Below are positions 7,974-15,237 of a stretch of 16,240 nt of DNA, piece by piece; the first letter of the stretch is position 1; each line of letters begins with the position of its first letter. The notes under the pieces were generated by a model. That model was given only the letters and a program-made list of their open reading frames with translations, made no database searches and was not told the DNA's origin. A program made the position numbers and the translations under genes. This DNA is from Psychrobacter sp. (GTDB taxonomy: Bacteria; Pseudomonadota; Gammaproteobacteria; Pseudomonadales; Moraxellaceae): the NCBI RefSeq assembly GCF_030454045.1, contig NZ_JAKDJE010000067.1, positions 1-16,240 on the forward strand. The letters run 5' to 3'.

Positions 7974-8536
7974 GACAGCTTATCCTGAGTTTGAGCTTCA
8001 TCAAGCGTATAGTGTGCGATAAAGTCTTGATAATGTCCGTGCCCCTTTAAAATAAGGTCACATACTTCACGTACTGCACCTGCACCCCCTGCTCGTGTGG
8101 TGACCATGTGACTACGCTGAATAACTTCTGAGTGTGCGTTGGGCACCGTTGCTGCAAATCCCACGGTTTGTAGGGCTTTGATATCTGGCAAATCATCACC
8201 CATATAAGCACAGTCAGCAGCCGTGATATTGAGCGTAGGATCAAGAGACGACAATAATTCGTTTAGTGCAACAAGCTTATCATCGCGGCCTTGTACAACA
8301 TGATTGACCCCCATCTCTGTAGCACGCTTATCTACCATAGGGCTGCTACGACCAGTAATGATAGCGGTCAATATTCCATAACGCGATAGAGACTTGATAC
8401 CTATGCCATCCTGTACTGAAAATGCTTTGGTCTCGACACCATTGGCATCATAAATAATCTGTCCATTAGATAAAATACCATCAACATCTAGAACTAATAG
8501 CTTCACCTGTCCCGCTTTTTTTATTAAGTCTTGCAT
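7970..8536 (-). CDS. kdsC: 3-deoxy-D-manno-octulosonate 8-phosphate phosphatase KdsC
   Basis: KdsC removes phosphate from Kdo-8-phosphate to give Kdo, the inner-core sugar of LPS, in the cytoplasm. The 188-residue product is a short HAD-superfamily phosphatase. It has the nucleophile motif LDVDGILSNG with D17 and D19, the motif II threonine in IITGRSS, the motif III lysine in the GRDDKL segment, and GDDLPD for the second metal-binding acidic pair. The KdsC-specific tail RAGGAGAVREVCDLIL is present. It has no cap domain, as expected for this tetrameric family. AGAAGAG precedes the ATG. It overlaps lptC by four bases and follows kdsD by 81 bp. Confidence 0.96.
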   Translation of the reverse strand: MQDLIKKAGQVKLLVLDVDGILSNGQIIYDANGVETKAFSVQDGIGIKSLSRYGILTAIITGRSSPMVDKRATEMGVNHVVQGRDDKLVALNELLSSLDPTLNITAADCAYMGDDLPDIKALQTVGFAATVPNAHSEVIQRSHMVTTRAGGAGAVREVCDLILKGHGHYQDFIAHYTLDEAQTQDKLS

Positions 8537-8617
8537 GCGTATTCTCTTCTTATTTAGTCATTATCTTTCTAAATCTTGTACAGTATGGCACGGTTATTCT
8601 ATAAAAAGTCGATAGGG

Positions 8618-9610
8618 CTACTTCACGCCAGCTTGTAGCAAGTCATGAACAGTGATGACCGCTTCCAACCGCTCTTCATCATCGATAATCAGTAGCTGAC
8701 TGATACTATTCTCATTCATGACACTAAGTGCATCTGATGCTCGCGTTGTTTTACCGATGCAACGTGGATTGTTAACCATCACCTCATGCATCGGCGTTTG
8801 TAGATCAATGCCTTTTTCTAGACCGCGACGTAAATCACCATCCGTGAATACGCCAACCACTTTGTGGTGATCATCTGTCACTACTGTCATACCCAGACGC
8901 CCAGCAGACATCGTAAATAGTGCTTGTTGCAATGGTGCTTTCTGATTAATCAAAGGCAGATTTTCTGAGTTGGTATGCATCAAATCTTCGACACGCGTCA
9001 GTAGTTGACGGCCGAGCGCACCCGCTGGATGCGATAAAGCAAAGTCCTCAGACGTGAAGTTGCGTGCATGCACCAAAGCAACTGCTAGCGCATCTCCAAG
9101 CGCCAACGTGGCTGTCGTACTCGACGTAGGTGCCAGATTAAGCGGACAAGCCTCTTGCGACTGACCAAGTGTCAAAACAATATCAGCGGCCCGTGGCAGC
9201 ATACCGCGCTTATCACGGCTGATACTAATCAAAGGAATCTTTAGATGTTTGACCACAGGCAATAGCATTTTGATTTCATCTGACTCGCCAGAGTTCGAAA
9301 TGGCAAGCAATACATCACCTTTAACCAGCATACCCAAATCGCCATGACCCGCCTCACCAGGATGCATAAAAAAAGCCGGCGTGCCAGTGGAGGCAAAGGT
9401 GGCTGCTATCTTGCGACCGATTAACCCTGATTTGCCCATACCAGTGACCACCACTCGCCCCTGACAAGCCAAGATAATGTCACACGCTTGCGCAAACCTA
9501 TCATCAATCTGCTCTGTCAACAATGCTAAGGCGGATATCTCAGTATTCACCGCCTCGATAGCAGTAGTAATAAATTGCTCATGGGTCAGTTTATTCTTGG
9601 TATCACTCAT
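8618..9610 (-). CDS. kdsD: D-arabinose 5-phosphate isomerase (KpsF/GutQ family)
   Basis: This enzyme turns ribulose 5-phosphate into arabinose 5-phosphate, the first committed step to Kdo. The 330-residue product has a SIS domain at about 40-190 with GMGKSGLIGRK (57-67), HPGEAGHGDLGM (83-94), SNSGES (105-110) and APTSSTT (160-166). The SHPAGALGR segment (193-201) leads into two CBS domains filling about 205-330. The length matches E. coli KdsD (328). It is the first gene of the Kdo/Lpt run. The order kdsD-kdsC-lptC-lptA-lptB is the same as in E. coli. The biosynthetic kdsD role, rather than a capsule or sugar-alcohol paralogue, is inferred from this context. Confidence 0.95.
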   Translation of the reverse strand: MSDTKNKLTHEQFITTAIEAVNTEISALALLTEQIDDRFAQACDIILACQGRVVVTGMGKSGLIGRKIAATFASTGTPAFFMHPGEAGHGDLGMLVKGDVLLAISNSGESDEIKMLLPVVKHLKIPLISISRDKRGMLPRAADIVLTLGQSQEACPLNLAPTSSTTATLALGDALAVALVHARNFTSEDFALSHPAGALGRQLLTRVEDLMHTNSENLPLINQKAPLQQALFTMSAGRLGMTVVTDDHHKVVGVFTDGDLRRGLEKGIDLQTPMHEVMVNNPRCIGKTTRASDALSVMNENSISQLLIIDDEERLEAVITVHDLLQAGVK

Positions 9611-9650
9611 GGATCTGCTCTATTTCTATAATGAATCAACACAGCATTTT

Positions 9651-9656
9651 ACTATA
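9651..9656 (-). promoter_or_regulatory. Candidate -10 box for the kdsD-lpt run
   Basis: On the minus strand TATAGT lies about 40 bases before the kdsD ATG. No good -35 sequence is found at the right distance, so this is a weak call. Confidence 0.3.
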
Positions 9657-9735
9657 CTATGTTTTGTATTAGTAATGGTCTGCGATTTTTACAATGGCAA
9701 AAATCTTTCAATCCCACCTATGCACCTATCTATAT

Positions 9736-9790
9736 AAAAAAAACCCACTATGACAGCAGGTCTTAATTAAATAAATCAGGTCACATAGTG
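9736..9790 (-). terminator. Intrinsic terminator downstream of hfq
   Basis: Read on the minus strand, CACTATG (9784-9790) pairs with CATAGTG (9746-9752). The pairing extends inward by GAC/GTC after a two-base bulge. Then come GG and eight T (9736-9743). It lies 36 bp after the hfq stop and separates hfq from kdsD. Confidence 0.85.
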
Positions 9791-9825
9791 CGTGAGTCGA
9801 CAATACACTCAATTTGTAAAGCTAA

Positions 9826-10353
9826 TTAGTTGTTGGTGTCATTAGACCCATCACTTGACTTATCTTCAAAGCCTGTACCATCTGTTGGCGCGTCAAATCC
9901 GCGATCTTGACCAAAGCCGCCGCGCTCAAACCCACGATCTTGACCCTGACCAAAGCTGCCACGTTCAAATCCACGCTCTTGACCCTGACCAAAGCCGCCT
10001 CGGTTAAAGCCGCTACGACTCGAGGCAAAGCCACGCTCATCAAAACCACCTGCCACAGGACTGCCACCACGTTCAAACCCACCACCTTGATAACCAGCTG
10101 GCGCTGCGCCTTGAGACTGAGTGCCTATTCCTGTAGCTGAGCTGCTACGCGGATTGCGTGCTGGCACAACTGTCGAAATGGCGTGCTTGTATACCATTTG
10201 GCTAACGGTATTTTTCAGGAGTACCACGTACTGGTCAAATGATTCAATTTGGCCTTGTAATTTAATACCATTAACCAAGAAAATAGAAACAGGAATGCGA
10301 TCCTTACGCAGTGAATTCAAGAATGGATCTTGTAAAGTTTGTCCTTTTGACAT
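9826..10353 (-). CDS. hfq: RNA chaperone Hfq with long glycine-rich tail
   Basis: Hfq is a hexameric Sm-like ring that pairs small RNAs with mRNAs. The first 65 residues are nearly the E. coli core: GQTLQDPFLNSLRKDRIPVS, the Sm1 region with LVNGIKLQGQIESFDQYVV, and Sm2 with YKHAIST at 55-61. Instead of E. coli's modest tail, residues 66-175 form a disordered Gly/Arg/Phe/Gln-rich tail with near repeats of RGFERG(G/S)FGQ at 119-153, ending in an acidic Asp/Ser/Asn segment. Such tails are known in Moraxellaceae Hfq; their roles are less certain. AGGAG lies seven bases before the ATG. hfq is the gene after miaA, but a 404 bp gap suggests independent transcription. Confidence 0.97.
   Translation of the reverse strand: MSKGQTLQDPFLNSLRKDRIPVSIFLVNGIKLQGQIESFDQYVVLLKNTVSQMVYKHAISTVVPARNPRSSSATGIGTQSQGAAPAGYQGGGFERGGSPVAGGFDERGFASSRSGFNRGGFGQGQERGFERGSFGQGQDRGFERGGFGQDRGFDAPTDGTGFEDKSSDGSNDTNN
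9895..9999 (-). repeat. Short tandem repeats in the hfq tail
   Basis: The DNA encoding tail residues 119-153 consists of imperfect copies of a unit coding for (D/E)RGFERGxFGQGQ, seen on the plus strand as repeated stretches of the type TTGACCCTGACCAAAGC. Such repeats can change copy number by slippage, so tail length may vary between strains. Confidence 0.75.
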
Positions 10354-10416
10354 GAAGTCTCTCCTAAATATTATGTAGTTATGTTTTGAGTGCCAATTAT
10401 TCTAAGTGTCAATTTA

Positions 10417-10443
10417 ATTATACTGGCTAAAAGGCAGATACAA
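10417..10443 (-). promoter_or_regulatory. Candidate hfq promoter
   Basis: On the minus strand a perfect TATAAT (10417-10422) lies 15 bases after TTGTAT (10438-10443). Transcription would begin near 10410, giving a leader of about 56 bases before the hfq ATG. The -10 box is good; the -35 box and its spacing are mediocre. Confidence 0.5.
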
Positions 10444-10445
10444 TA

Positions 10446-10469
10446 ATACGTTTTCTTTATAAAACGTAT
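10446..10469. promoter_or_regulatory. Perfect palindrome upstream of the hfq promoter
   Basis: ATACGTTTT (10446-10454) and AAAACGTAT (10461-10469) are exact inverted repeats around CTTTAT. The element starts two bases beyond the candidate -35 box. There is no T-run, so it looks more like a protein-binding site than a terminator. No regulator can be named. Confidence 0.5.
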
Positions 10470-10757
10470 CTAAATAAATATTCGTTGTTCTTAAGTTATT
10501 TCACTCTATCGCGAGTACGTTATCATTGTCAGTAATTAAGTAACCACTTGTTTCATCAAGCGTTTTTTCTGTAAAAGTTAATAGCTATCTACTACCAAGA
10601 TAACTGTATTTAACGGCTACTAGATCTGTAGTAAGCTCAAATTATAGCAGCTATCCATGCTAATTTTTGAAACTAATTGTGATTCTTTATTTATATATCA
10701 ATAACGTGCTTTGAAAACGTAAAGTAAGACGCACGCTAATAAGATAGAAGCATGTTT

Positions 10758-11906
10758 TCAAAAAAGATAATCTCTTGCTTGTGCCATTGTTGTAAAATTT
10801 TTTAGCACCATCCCTTTGGTGACCGCATCATCAAACTCAGATACAGTATCAGGCAATTGAGCAACTTTTCTAAGCCATGTATACTGGCGTTTTGCCAACT
10901 GCCTTGTAGCATATAATGCCTTATTTTGCATTTCCTGACAAGCAAGCGCTTCGGTCTCAGCATAGGATATATCAGGCTGAGCGTTTGTGTAAACGCCCTC
11001 GCCTTGCATCTTATTTATGGCCATTAGGCTTTTAGAGTCTGCAAAGGCTTCATAAAATTGGGCTTTGTCCAAATGGGGTTTATCCAATACTGAATGCTGC
11101 GTACGAACAAGATATTCCAATACTTGGCGATAACCCACACAGCGCATCGACGGCATATTAGGGGTCAGCGGGTACTTCTCAAGTAAGCCAACAACCTCTG
11201 CCACTAACCCTTCTTGCCACATGATATCAAGGCGCTGTTCGATACGCGCATGTAACCACGGGCGGTCTGGTATCACTGACAATGCATGCCACTGCTGTTC
11301 TGGATGATGGGCCAAAGCTTGTTTTGGCTCACGCTGCCAGTCGCTTATGGGCCTATCTGTCTGCAAATAAACCTCAATTGCCCGAGTAATGCGCTGAGTA
11401 TCCGTTGCATTCAAACGCTGATGGCTAACTGAGTCAACATTGCCAAGATAATCATACAATGCCTCGACACCTTCCTCTTGTCGCCACTGCTCAACACGTG
11501 TACGTACATTATCATCGCTATCAGGTACGGGAGACAGGCCATCGAGTAGCGCCATGTAATACATCATGGTGCCACCGACCAATAATGGTATTTTGCCTTT
11601 TTGATGGCAGTCTTCAATAAGCTGTGCCGTATCATTGACAAACTCAGCAACACTATAGCTTTGCATGGGATCAATAATATCAACCAGATGATGTGGATAC
11701 CGCACTAACTCATCCGCTGTTGGTTTTGCCGTACCAATATTCATATCACGATATATCAGCGCTGAATCTACCGAAACAAGCTCATATCTCCCTGTGTCAT
11801 ATAGCTCATATGCCAGTGCTGTTTTGCCGCTGGCAGTGGGCGCCATCAAGCACACCACGCTATTATCAGGCAAATTAGTAGAGACGCTATCAGAGGTATG
11901 TTGCAT
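10758..11906 (-). CDS. miaA: tRNA dimethylallyltransferase MiaA
   Basis: MiaA transfers a dimethylallyl group to N6 of A37 in tRNAs that read codons starting with U. The 382-residue product has the P-loop APTASGKT at 22-29, SVDSALIYRDMNIGTAKP at 45-62, PHHLVDIIDP at 71-80, LVGGTMMYY at 109-117, the tRNA-binding MPSMRCVGYRQV at 251-262 and ATRQLAKRQYTWLR at 333-346. E. coli MiaA is 316 residues; the excess is mainly an insertion of about 55 residues (roughly 267-320) between CVGYRQV and ATRQLAKRQ, plus N- and C-terminal additions. All core motifs are intact, so it should be active. It follows mutL by 52 bp. Confidence 0.96.
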   Translation of the reverse strand: MQHTSDSVSTNLPDNSVVCLMAPTASGKTALAYELYDTGRYELVSVDSALIYRDMNIGTAKPTADELVRYPHHLVDIIDPMQSYSVAEFVNDTAQLIEDCHQKGKIPLLVGGTMMYYMALLDGLSPVPDSDDNVRTRVEQWRQEEGVEALYDYLGNVDSVSHQRLNATDTQRITRAIEVYLQTDRPISDWQREPKQALAHHPEQQWHALSVIPDRPWLHARIEQRLDIMWQEGLVAEVVGLLEKYPLTPNMPSMRCVGYRQVLEYLVRTQHSVLDKPHLDKAQFYEAFADSKSLMAINKMQGEGVYTNAQPDISYAETEALACQEMQNKALYATRQLAKRQYTWLRKVAQLPDTVSEFDDAVTKGMVLKNFTTMAQARDYLF

Positions 11907-11958
11907 AAAGTGGCTTTTCCTAATCTTTAATGACCCAAAGTAGCGGTCAGCTTTATAT

Positions 11959-13683
11959 TTATTTAGAGGCAGAGGATAGCATTAGGGTTACTAAGCGACC
12001 GCTATCTAAGACGCTCATAGCATTTCTTGCCAGCAGTTCAGTGAGGTTCGTGACAAACACTCTCATATCCTGCTTAGACATCTGTGTGCTTATGCTATTC
12101 AGCTGCTGATTAATTTTGAGAGCGCTATTTGGTTGCTTGTCTTCAGTGGCAGTATTATTGCCAAATACCTGTGATTCAAACAGTTGGCTCAGCTGCGACT
12201 GCCAATCTTTAGCCCTCATCAATACACACTGCCCTTGATGATAAAATAAGAGCCAAGGTAAATTTTTATCAGCTGCGGTTGAGTCAATACCACGAGTCTC
12301 TACATCATTAATAACATCCAAGCAGATTGGTAAAGATGAAATCGTAGGCGCTTCGGATGAGCTAAACGAAATATTACGATTTTGCTTCAACGGCTCATTA
12401 ACATAGGATGGTGCTGGTTCTTGAACTAGTGATTTATCTAGAAATGATTTGCTTGAGGCAGATTGATATGATTGTCTAGGTGCTTGTACTTGCCTGCTCT
12501 GCCTTATGTGCTCTGTAGGCAGAGCATTGGGTAAATGTGTGTCAGACAAAGTATCTACAGAGACGTCTTTTTTTGAAACTTCTAGATTATCGCGGCTAGT
12601 AGCATTAACTATTTTTAGCTGTGAACGAATTGTATGGCTTAGATGCGCCATAATATTGTTTAGCGGACTGATTTTGATACGCTGTTTCGATGGATGCACA
12701 TTGACATTGAGCCACTGAGTTGGCAACTCAAAATAAAGCGCATAACCCATACTTGCTAATTGTACGCTCTGAGCAAGTTGACGCATTTGGTTACTGATCA
12801 ACGCCTCTTTTACCAAGCGACCATTCACATAAATTAGCTTTGGCAAGTCTTTTTGCTCATCAGTCATCGGCCATAACCAGCCACTGATTGCTGCCCGATC
12901 AACTGTGCTATCGCCGTACGCTACAGACGACTGCACAAGACTCGATAGATCTATCGATACTGCTAGCGCATTGTCCGTTAATGGCATACCAGTCGCTTGT
13001 TCTAAACGCGGCAACGGTAGACGGTTAGCATCATTATCGTTAACGTTTGTAGCATTTGCAGACAATGATAACCGCTTTTTATTGTCATGAAAAAGTGTCA
13101 GTGCGACATCAGCTCGCGCCAGTGCGACTTCACGGACGATGGTCTCGATCTGGCCAAATTCAGTGGCAATAGATTTTAAATTACCTCGGCGGGCAGGCAC
13201 ATTGAAATATAAGTCTTTGACTATGATTGTTGTGCCGCGATTATGAACGACTGGTGTGAGCTTTGGCGTATCATCTAATACCCCAGCGACCTGTAGTTGA
13301 CGGCCTATACCACTCTCATCATGGCTACTCGTCAAGGTCAAACGAGAGACAGCCGCCATCGCTGCCAATGCTTCACCACGAAAACCCAACGTCGTAATGC
13401 CGTGCAAGTTCGCAACATCAGCGACCTTGCTGGTCGCATGACGCGTAATCGCCATCACCATATCATCAGGATGAATACCCACACCGTTATCCACCACTTC
13501 AATCATGCCCATACCACCTTGAGTAATACGTATCTCAATATCGGTGGCACCTGCATCAATGGCATTTTCTAGCAGCTCTTTGACGACCGCTGCTGGACGT
13601 GTCACGACCTCACCTGCTGCTAGTTGATTAATCAGCAGCGGTGATAGTTTTTTGATACGGGTGTTGTGGTGGTTATCTGGCAT
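11959..13683 (-). CDS. mutL: DNA mismatch repair protein MutL, short C-terminus
   Basis: MutL links MutS mismatch recognition to strand cutting and unwinding. The 574-residue product has an intact GHKL ATPase half: KELLENAIDAGA with E36 and N40, VVDNGVGI at 63-70, TTLGFRGEALAAMAAVS at 97-113 and NVHPSKQRI at 328-336. Residues about 355-470 are a Ser/Gln-rich linker. The C-terminal dimerisation part spans only about 474-574, against roughly 180 residues in E. coli. It lacks the DQHAxxE(R) endonuclease signature, as E. coli MutL does, and seems to lack much of the internal subdomain. The end is a clean TAA and no frameshift is evident. It sits between tsaE (41 bp) and miaA (52 bp). Confidence 0.95.
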   Translation of the reverse strand: MPDNHHNTRIKKLSPLLINQLAAGEVVTRPAAVVKELLENAIDAGATDIEIRITQGGMGMIEVVDNGVGIHPDDMVMAITRHATSKVADVANLHGITTLGFRGEALAAMAAVSRLTLTSSHDESGIGRQLQVAGVLDDTPKLTPVVHNRGTTIIVKDLYFNVPARRGNLKSIATEFGQIETIVREVALARADVALTLFHDNKKRLSLSANATNVNDNDANRLPLPRLEQATGMPLTDNALAVSIDLSSLVQSSVAYGDSTVDRAAISGWLWPMTDEQKDLPKLIYVNGRLVKEALISNQMRQLAQSVQLASMGYALYFELPTQWLNVNVHPSKQRIKISPLNNIMAHLSHTIRSQLKIVNATSRDNLEVSKKDVSVDTLSDTHLPNALPTEHIRQSRQVQAPRQSYQSASSKSFLDKSLVQEPAPSYVNEPLKQNRNISFSSSEAPTISSLPICLDVINDVETRGIDSTAADKNLPWLLFYHQGQCVLMRAKDWQSQLSQLFESQVFGNNTATEDKQPNSALKINQQLNSISTQMSKQDMRVFVTNLTELLARNAMSVLDSGRLVTLMLSSASK

Positions 13684-13724
13684 TGATAGATGTCATATTT
13701 TAAAAGAATGGCAAGTGGTGTGAT

Positions 13725-14255
13725 TTAGATATTAAATTTTGATAAATCCAGACCTTGCGCTTGGCCTGCTTTTGATACTTTTAAGTGCACTTGGCGTGCT
13801 TCATTACCTTTATCATCGTTTTCAACTTGCGTAATATCGATAAACAAAGTTGGCATCGGTAGATAACCATCAGCACGGCTCGCCCATTCAATGATAACGA
13901 GCGCTTCAGGCTCATCTAAATACTCATCAAAGCCAATAAAAGACAGTTCTTCTGGATCTTGGAGACGGTATAGGTCTGCATGATAAACTGGCTTAGTCGA
14001 GCCATCATTTCGCTGAATACTATAAGGCTCAACCAAAGTATACGTTGGGCTTTTTACCGCACCTGTATGACCGAGCGCTTGTAACCAGTAACGCGTTAAA
14101 GTAGTTTTACCAGCACCCAAATCTCCTGATAGCCATACACTACCTGTTAAAGGCAGTGCAGATAATTGTTTGGCCAATAACTGTGTATCTTGCTCAGAGT
14201 TCAGTATCAGCGTTTGCATAGTATCACTACTTTCTATTGATTGATCGTTATACAT
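13725..14255 (-). CDS. tsaE: tRNA threonylcarbamoyladenosine biosynthesis ATPase TsaE
   Basis: TsaE is the ATPase that, with TsaB and TsaD, supports formation of t6A37 in tRNAs reading ANN codons. The 176-residue product has Walker A GDLGAGKTT at 44-52, the switch-like VKSPTYTLVEPY and HADLYRL motifs, and LVIIEWASR (Walker B region). The start at 14255 overlaps the queD-like stop as TGATG, pointing to coupling, with AGG upstream. An internal ATG at 14219 would give a 164-residue protein that starts closer to the family norm, so the first 12 residues are uncertain. It is next to mutL as in many gammaproteobacteria, but amiB, between them in E. coli, is missing. Confidence 0.95.
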   Translation of the reverse strand: MYNDQSIESSDTMQTLILNSEQDTQLLAKQLSALPLTGSVWLSGDLGAGKTTLTRYWLQALGHTGAVKSPTYTLVEPYSIQRNDGSTKPVYHADLYRLQDPEELSFIGFDEYLDEPEALVIIEWASRADGYLPMPTLFIDITQVENDDKGNEARQVHLKVSKAGQAQGLDLSKFNI

Positions 14256-14875
14256 CAGTCTAAACCTGCCTGTGCTCGCTCTGTCTGTACCTGCATAGTC
14301 ACCGTTGGATTGGTAAAGCTGTCCCCGCGTATCAGCTTGGCGTATAGCTCAGAGTCCGTCCATTCAGCACGAACTTGCTCACTAAATTCGAAATCCTCTA
14401 AAACCAGCTTACCCATTTGATCATTGGCCACATCATCTGTGAAACACTGCGCGTAACCCGTTGCCGTTTCATGGGCAATTACCGAATACACACTGACATC
14501 CGCTTCGCCATTTTGCATTTGCGTCTGGCGCAGTATTTCTTGCGCCCAAAAGAAAATCACCCGTGAAAACTGCTCTGCTGACGGAGATACTGGTAGGCTG
14601 ATCCAACGTGCGCTGAATTTCTTACACGCTGCGACATATTCAGGATCGTCTTTGTTCCAAAAACAAATGGCATGATCAAAGCTGTCGATAATATCTTTGA
14701 TCGAAGATTTTAGTAGCCCAAAGTCATAAACCATTTGCCCATGGTCTAGACGGGTGGCCTCTAAAATCAGCTCAATCTGATAGCTGTGACCATGGATTGA
14801 GTGTTTGCAGCGCTCAGAGCTACAGTTACGAACGATGTGAGCGTTTTCAAATTTGAATAGTTTACGTATACGCAT
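14255..14875 (-). CDS. queD: 6-pyruvoyl-tetrahydropterin synthase / QueD-family protein
   Basis: QueD makes 6-carboxytetrahydropterin from dihydroneopterin triphosphate for queuosine and other deazaguanines. The 206-residue product has the zinc histidines H13 (ENAHIV), H28 and H30 (IHGHSY), the active-site DH pair D67/H68 in SFDHA, and H135/E136 in VIAHETATG. The candidate catalytic cysteine is C23, or possibly C18. C23 is separated from HGH by four residues, whereas E. coli QueD has three. The protein is much longer than E. coli QueD (about 120), with an insert near 70-125 and a C-terminal extension after 145. It could therefore be a QueD isofunctional variant or another pterin synthase. It overlaps tsaE by one base and heads the operon. 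Confidence 0.8.
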   Translation of the reverse strand: MRIRKLFKFENAHIVRNCSSERCKHSIHGHSYQIELILEATRLDHGQMVYDFGLLKSSIKDIIDSFDHAICFWNKDDPEYVAACKKFSARWISLPVSPSAEQFSRVIFFWAQEILRQTQMQNGEADVSVYSVIAHETATGYAQCFTDDVANDQMGKLVLEDFEFSEQVRAEWTDSELYAKLIRGDSFTNPTVTMQVQTERAQAGLD

Positions 14876-15237
14876 AATAAGGTGACCAAAACAGTGAGCA
14901 CGATGGTGCTAAATGTTAATAAATAAGAGTTTGCCGCGTTTATGAATCGGTTTATGGCTAATTATAGCAAATCGCCATGTATCCGTAAGTAAGCACTTAT
15001 GAATACCATGATTGATTGAACGAATCAGTTAGCGAATAGCTTGGCTAAAACAATGATTTCGCTAAAGGAAAGAAGCAAGAGAAATGAATCGTAGGCGAAT
15101 TGTGCGAGTACTATCTATTACTAATGCTTAAGCCTATACTCGATTGGGTAAGCGACTATGTTAGTCGTCACCATACTTACCTTAAGTCAGCCCAATTGGC
15201 TTAGCAGGTTGTATGCGTTATCTACAAAGGAATTACC
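14876..15237. other. Divergent 362 bp region upstream of queD-like and the small basic protein gene
   Basis: It serves as the upstream region for the minus-strand queD-like operon and the plus-strand small gene. No gene is supported; a 15-codon frame starting near 15084 (MNRRRIVRVLSITNA) after AAGAGAA is noted but unproven. A possible -10 box TATACT on the plus strand at 15135-15140 lies just before the nested stem described separately. Confidence 0.4.
15143..15196 (+). promoter_or_regulatory. Nested stem-loop in the leader of the small basic protein gene
   Basis: Three nested inverted repeats share one axis: ATTGGG (15143-15148) with CCCAAT (15191-15196), GTAAG (15148-15152) with CTTAC (15176-15180), and CGACTA (15153-15158) with TAGTCG (15162-15167) around TGT. 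The first two compete for G15148, so only one of them can use it. The element ends 41 bases before the ATG. It could be an RNA leader structure or a DNA operator. Confidence 0.4.

Larger units (their letters stand above)
10354..10757. other. Gene-free 404 bp spacer between miaA and hfq
   Basis: No open frame is supported. It contains the hfq ribosome binding site and promoter near its left end, the palindrome at 10446-10469, and a 9 bp inverted repeat TTTGAAAAC (10710-10718) / GTTTTCAAA (10754-10762) that overlaps the end of miaA. That repeat has no T-run and is a weak candidate for the miaA transcript end. Confidence 0.5.

Noticed and set aside
9826..9999. Hfq tail repeats considered as a CRISPR-like or tandem repeat array
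   Set aside because: The repeats are in frame and encode the glycine-rich tail; there are no spacers.
9822..10085. Minus-strand 87-residue frame of Val/Leu/Ala-rich repeats
   Set aside because: This is the hfq tail repeats read in another frame; no start signal.
10549..10567. Plus-strand CTTG/CAAG hairpin followed by six T
   Set aside because: The stem is only four base pairs and no plus-strand gene lies upstream, so it is not a credible terminator.
15084..15131. 15-codon frame MNRRRIVRVLSITNA as a leader peptide
   Set aside because: It has a weak AAGAGAA signal and nothing typical of an attenuator (no run of one amino acid codon, no following terminator/antiterminator pair).
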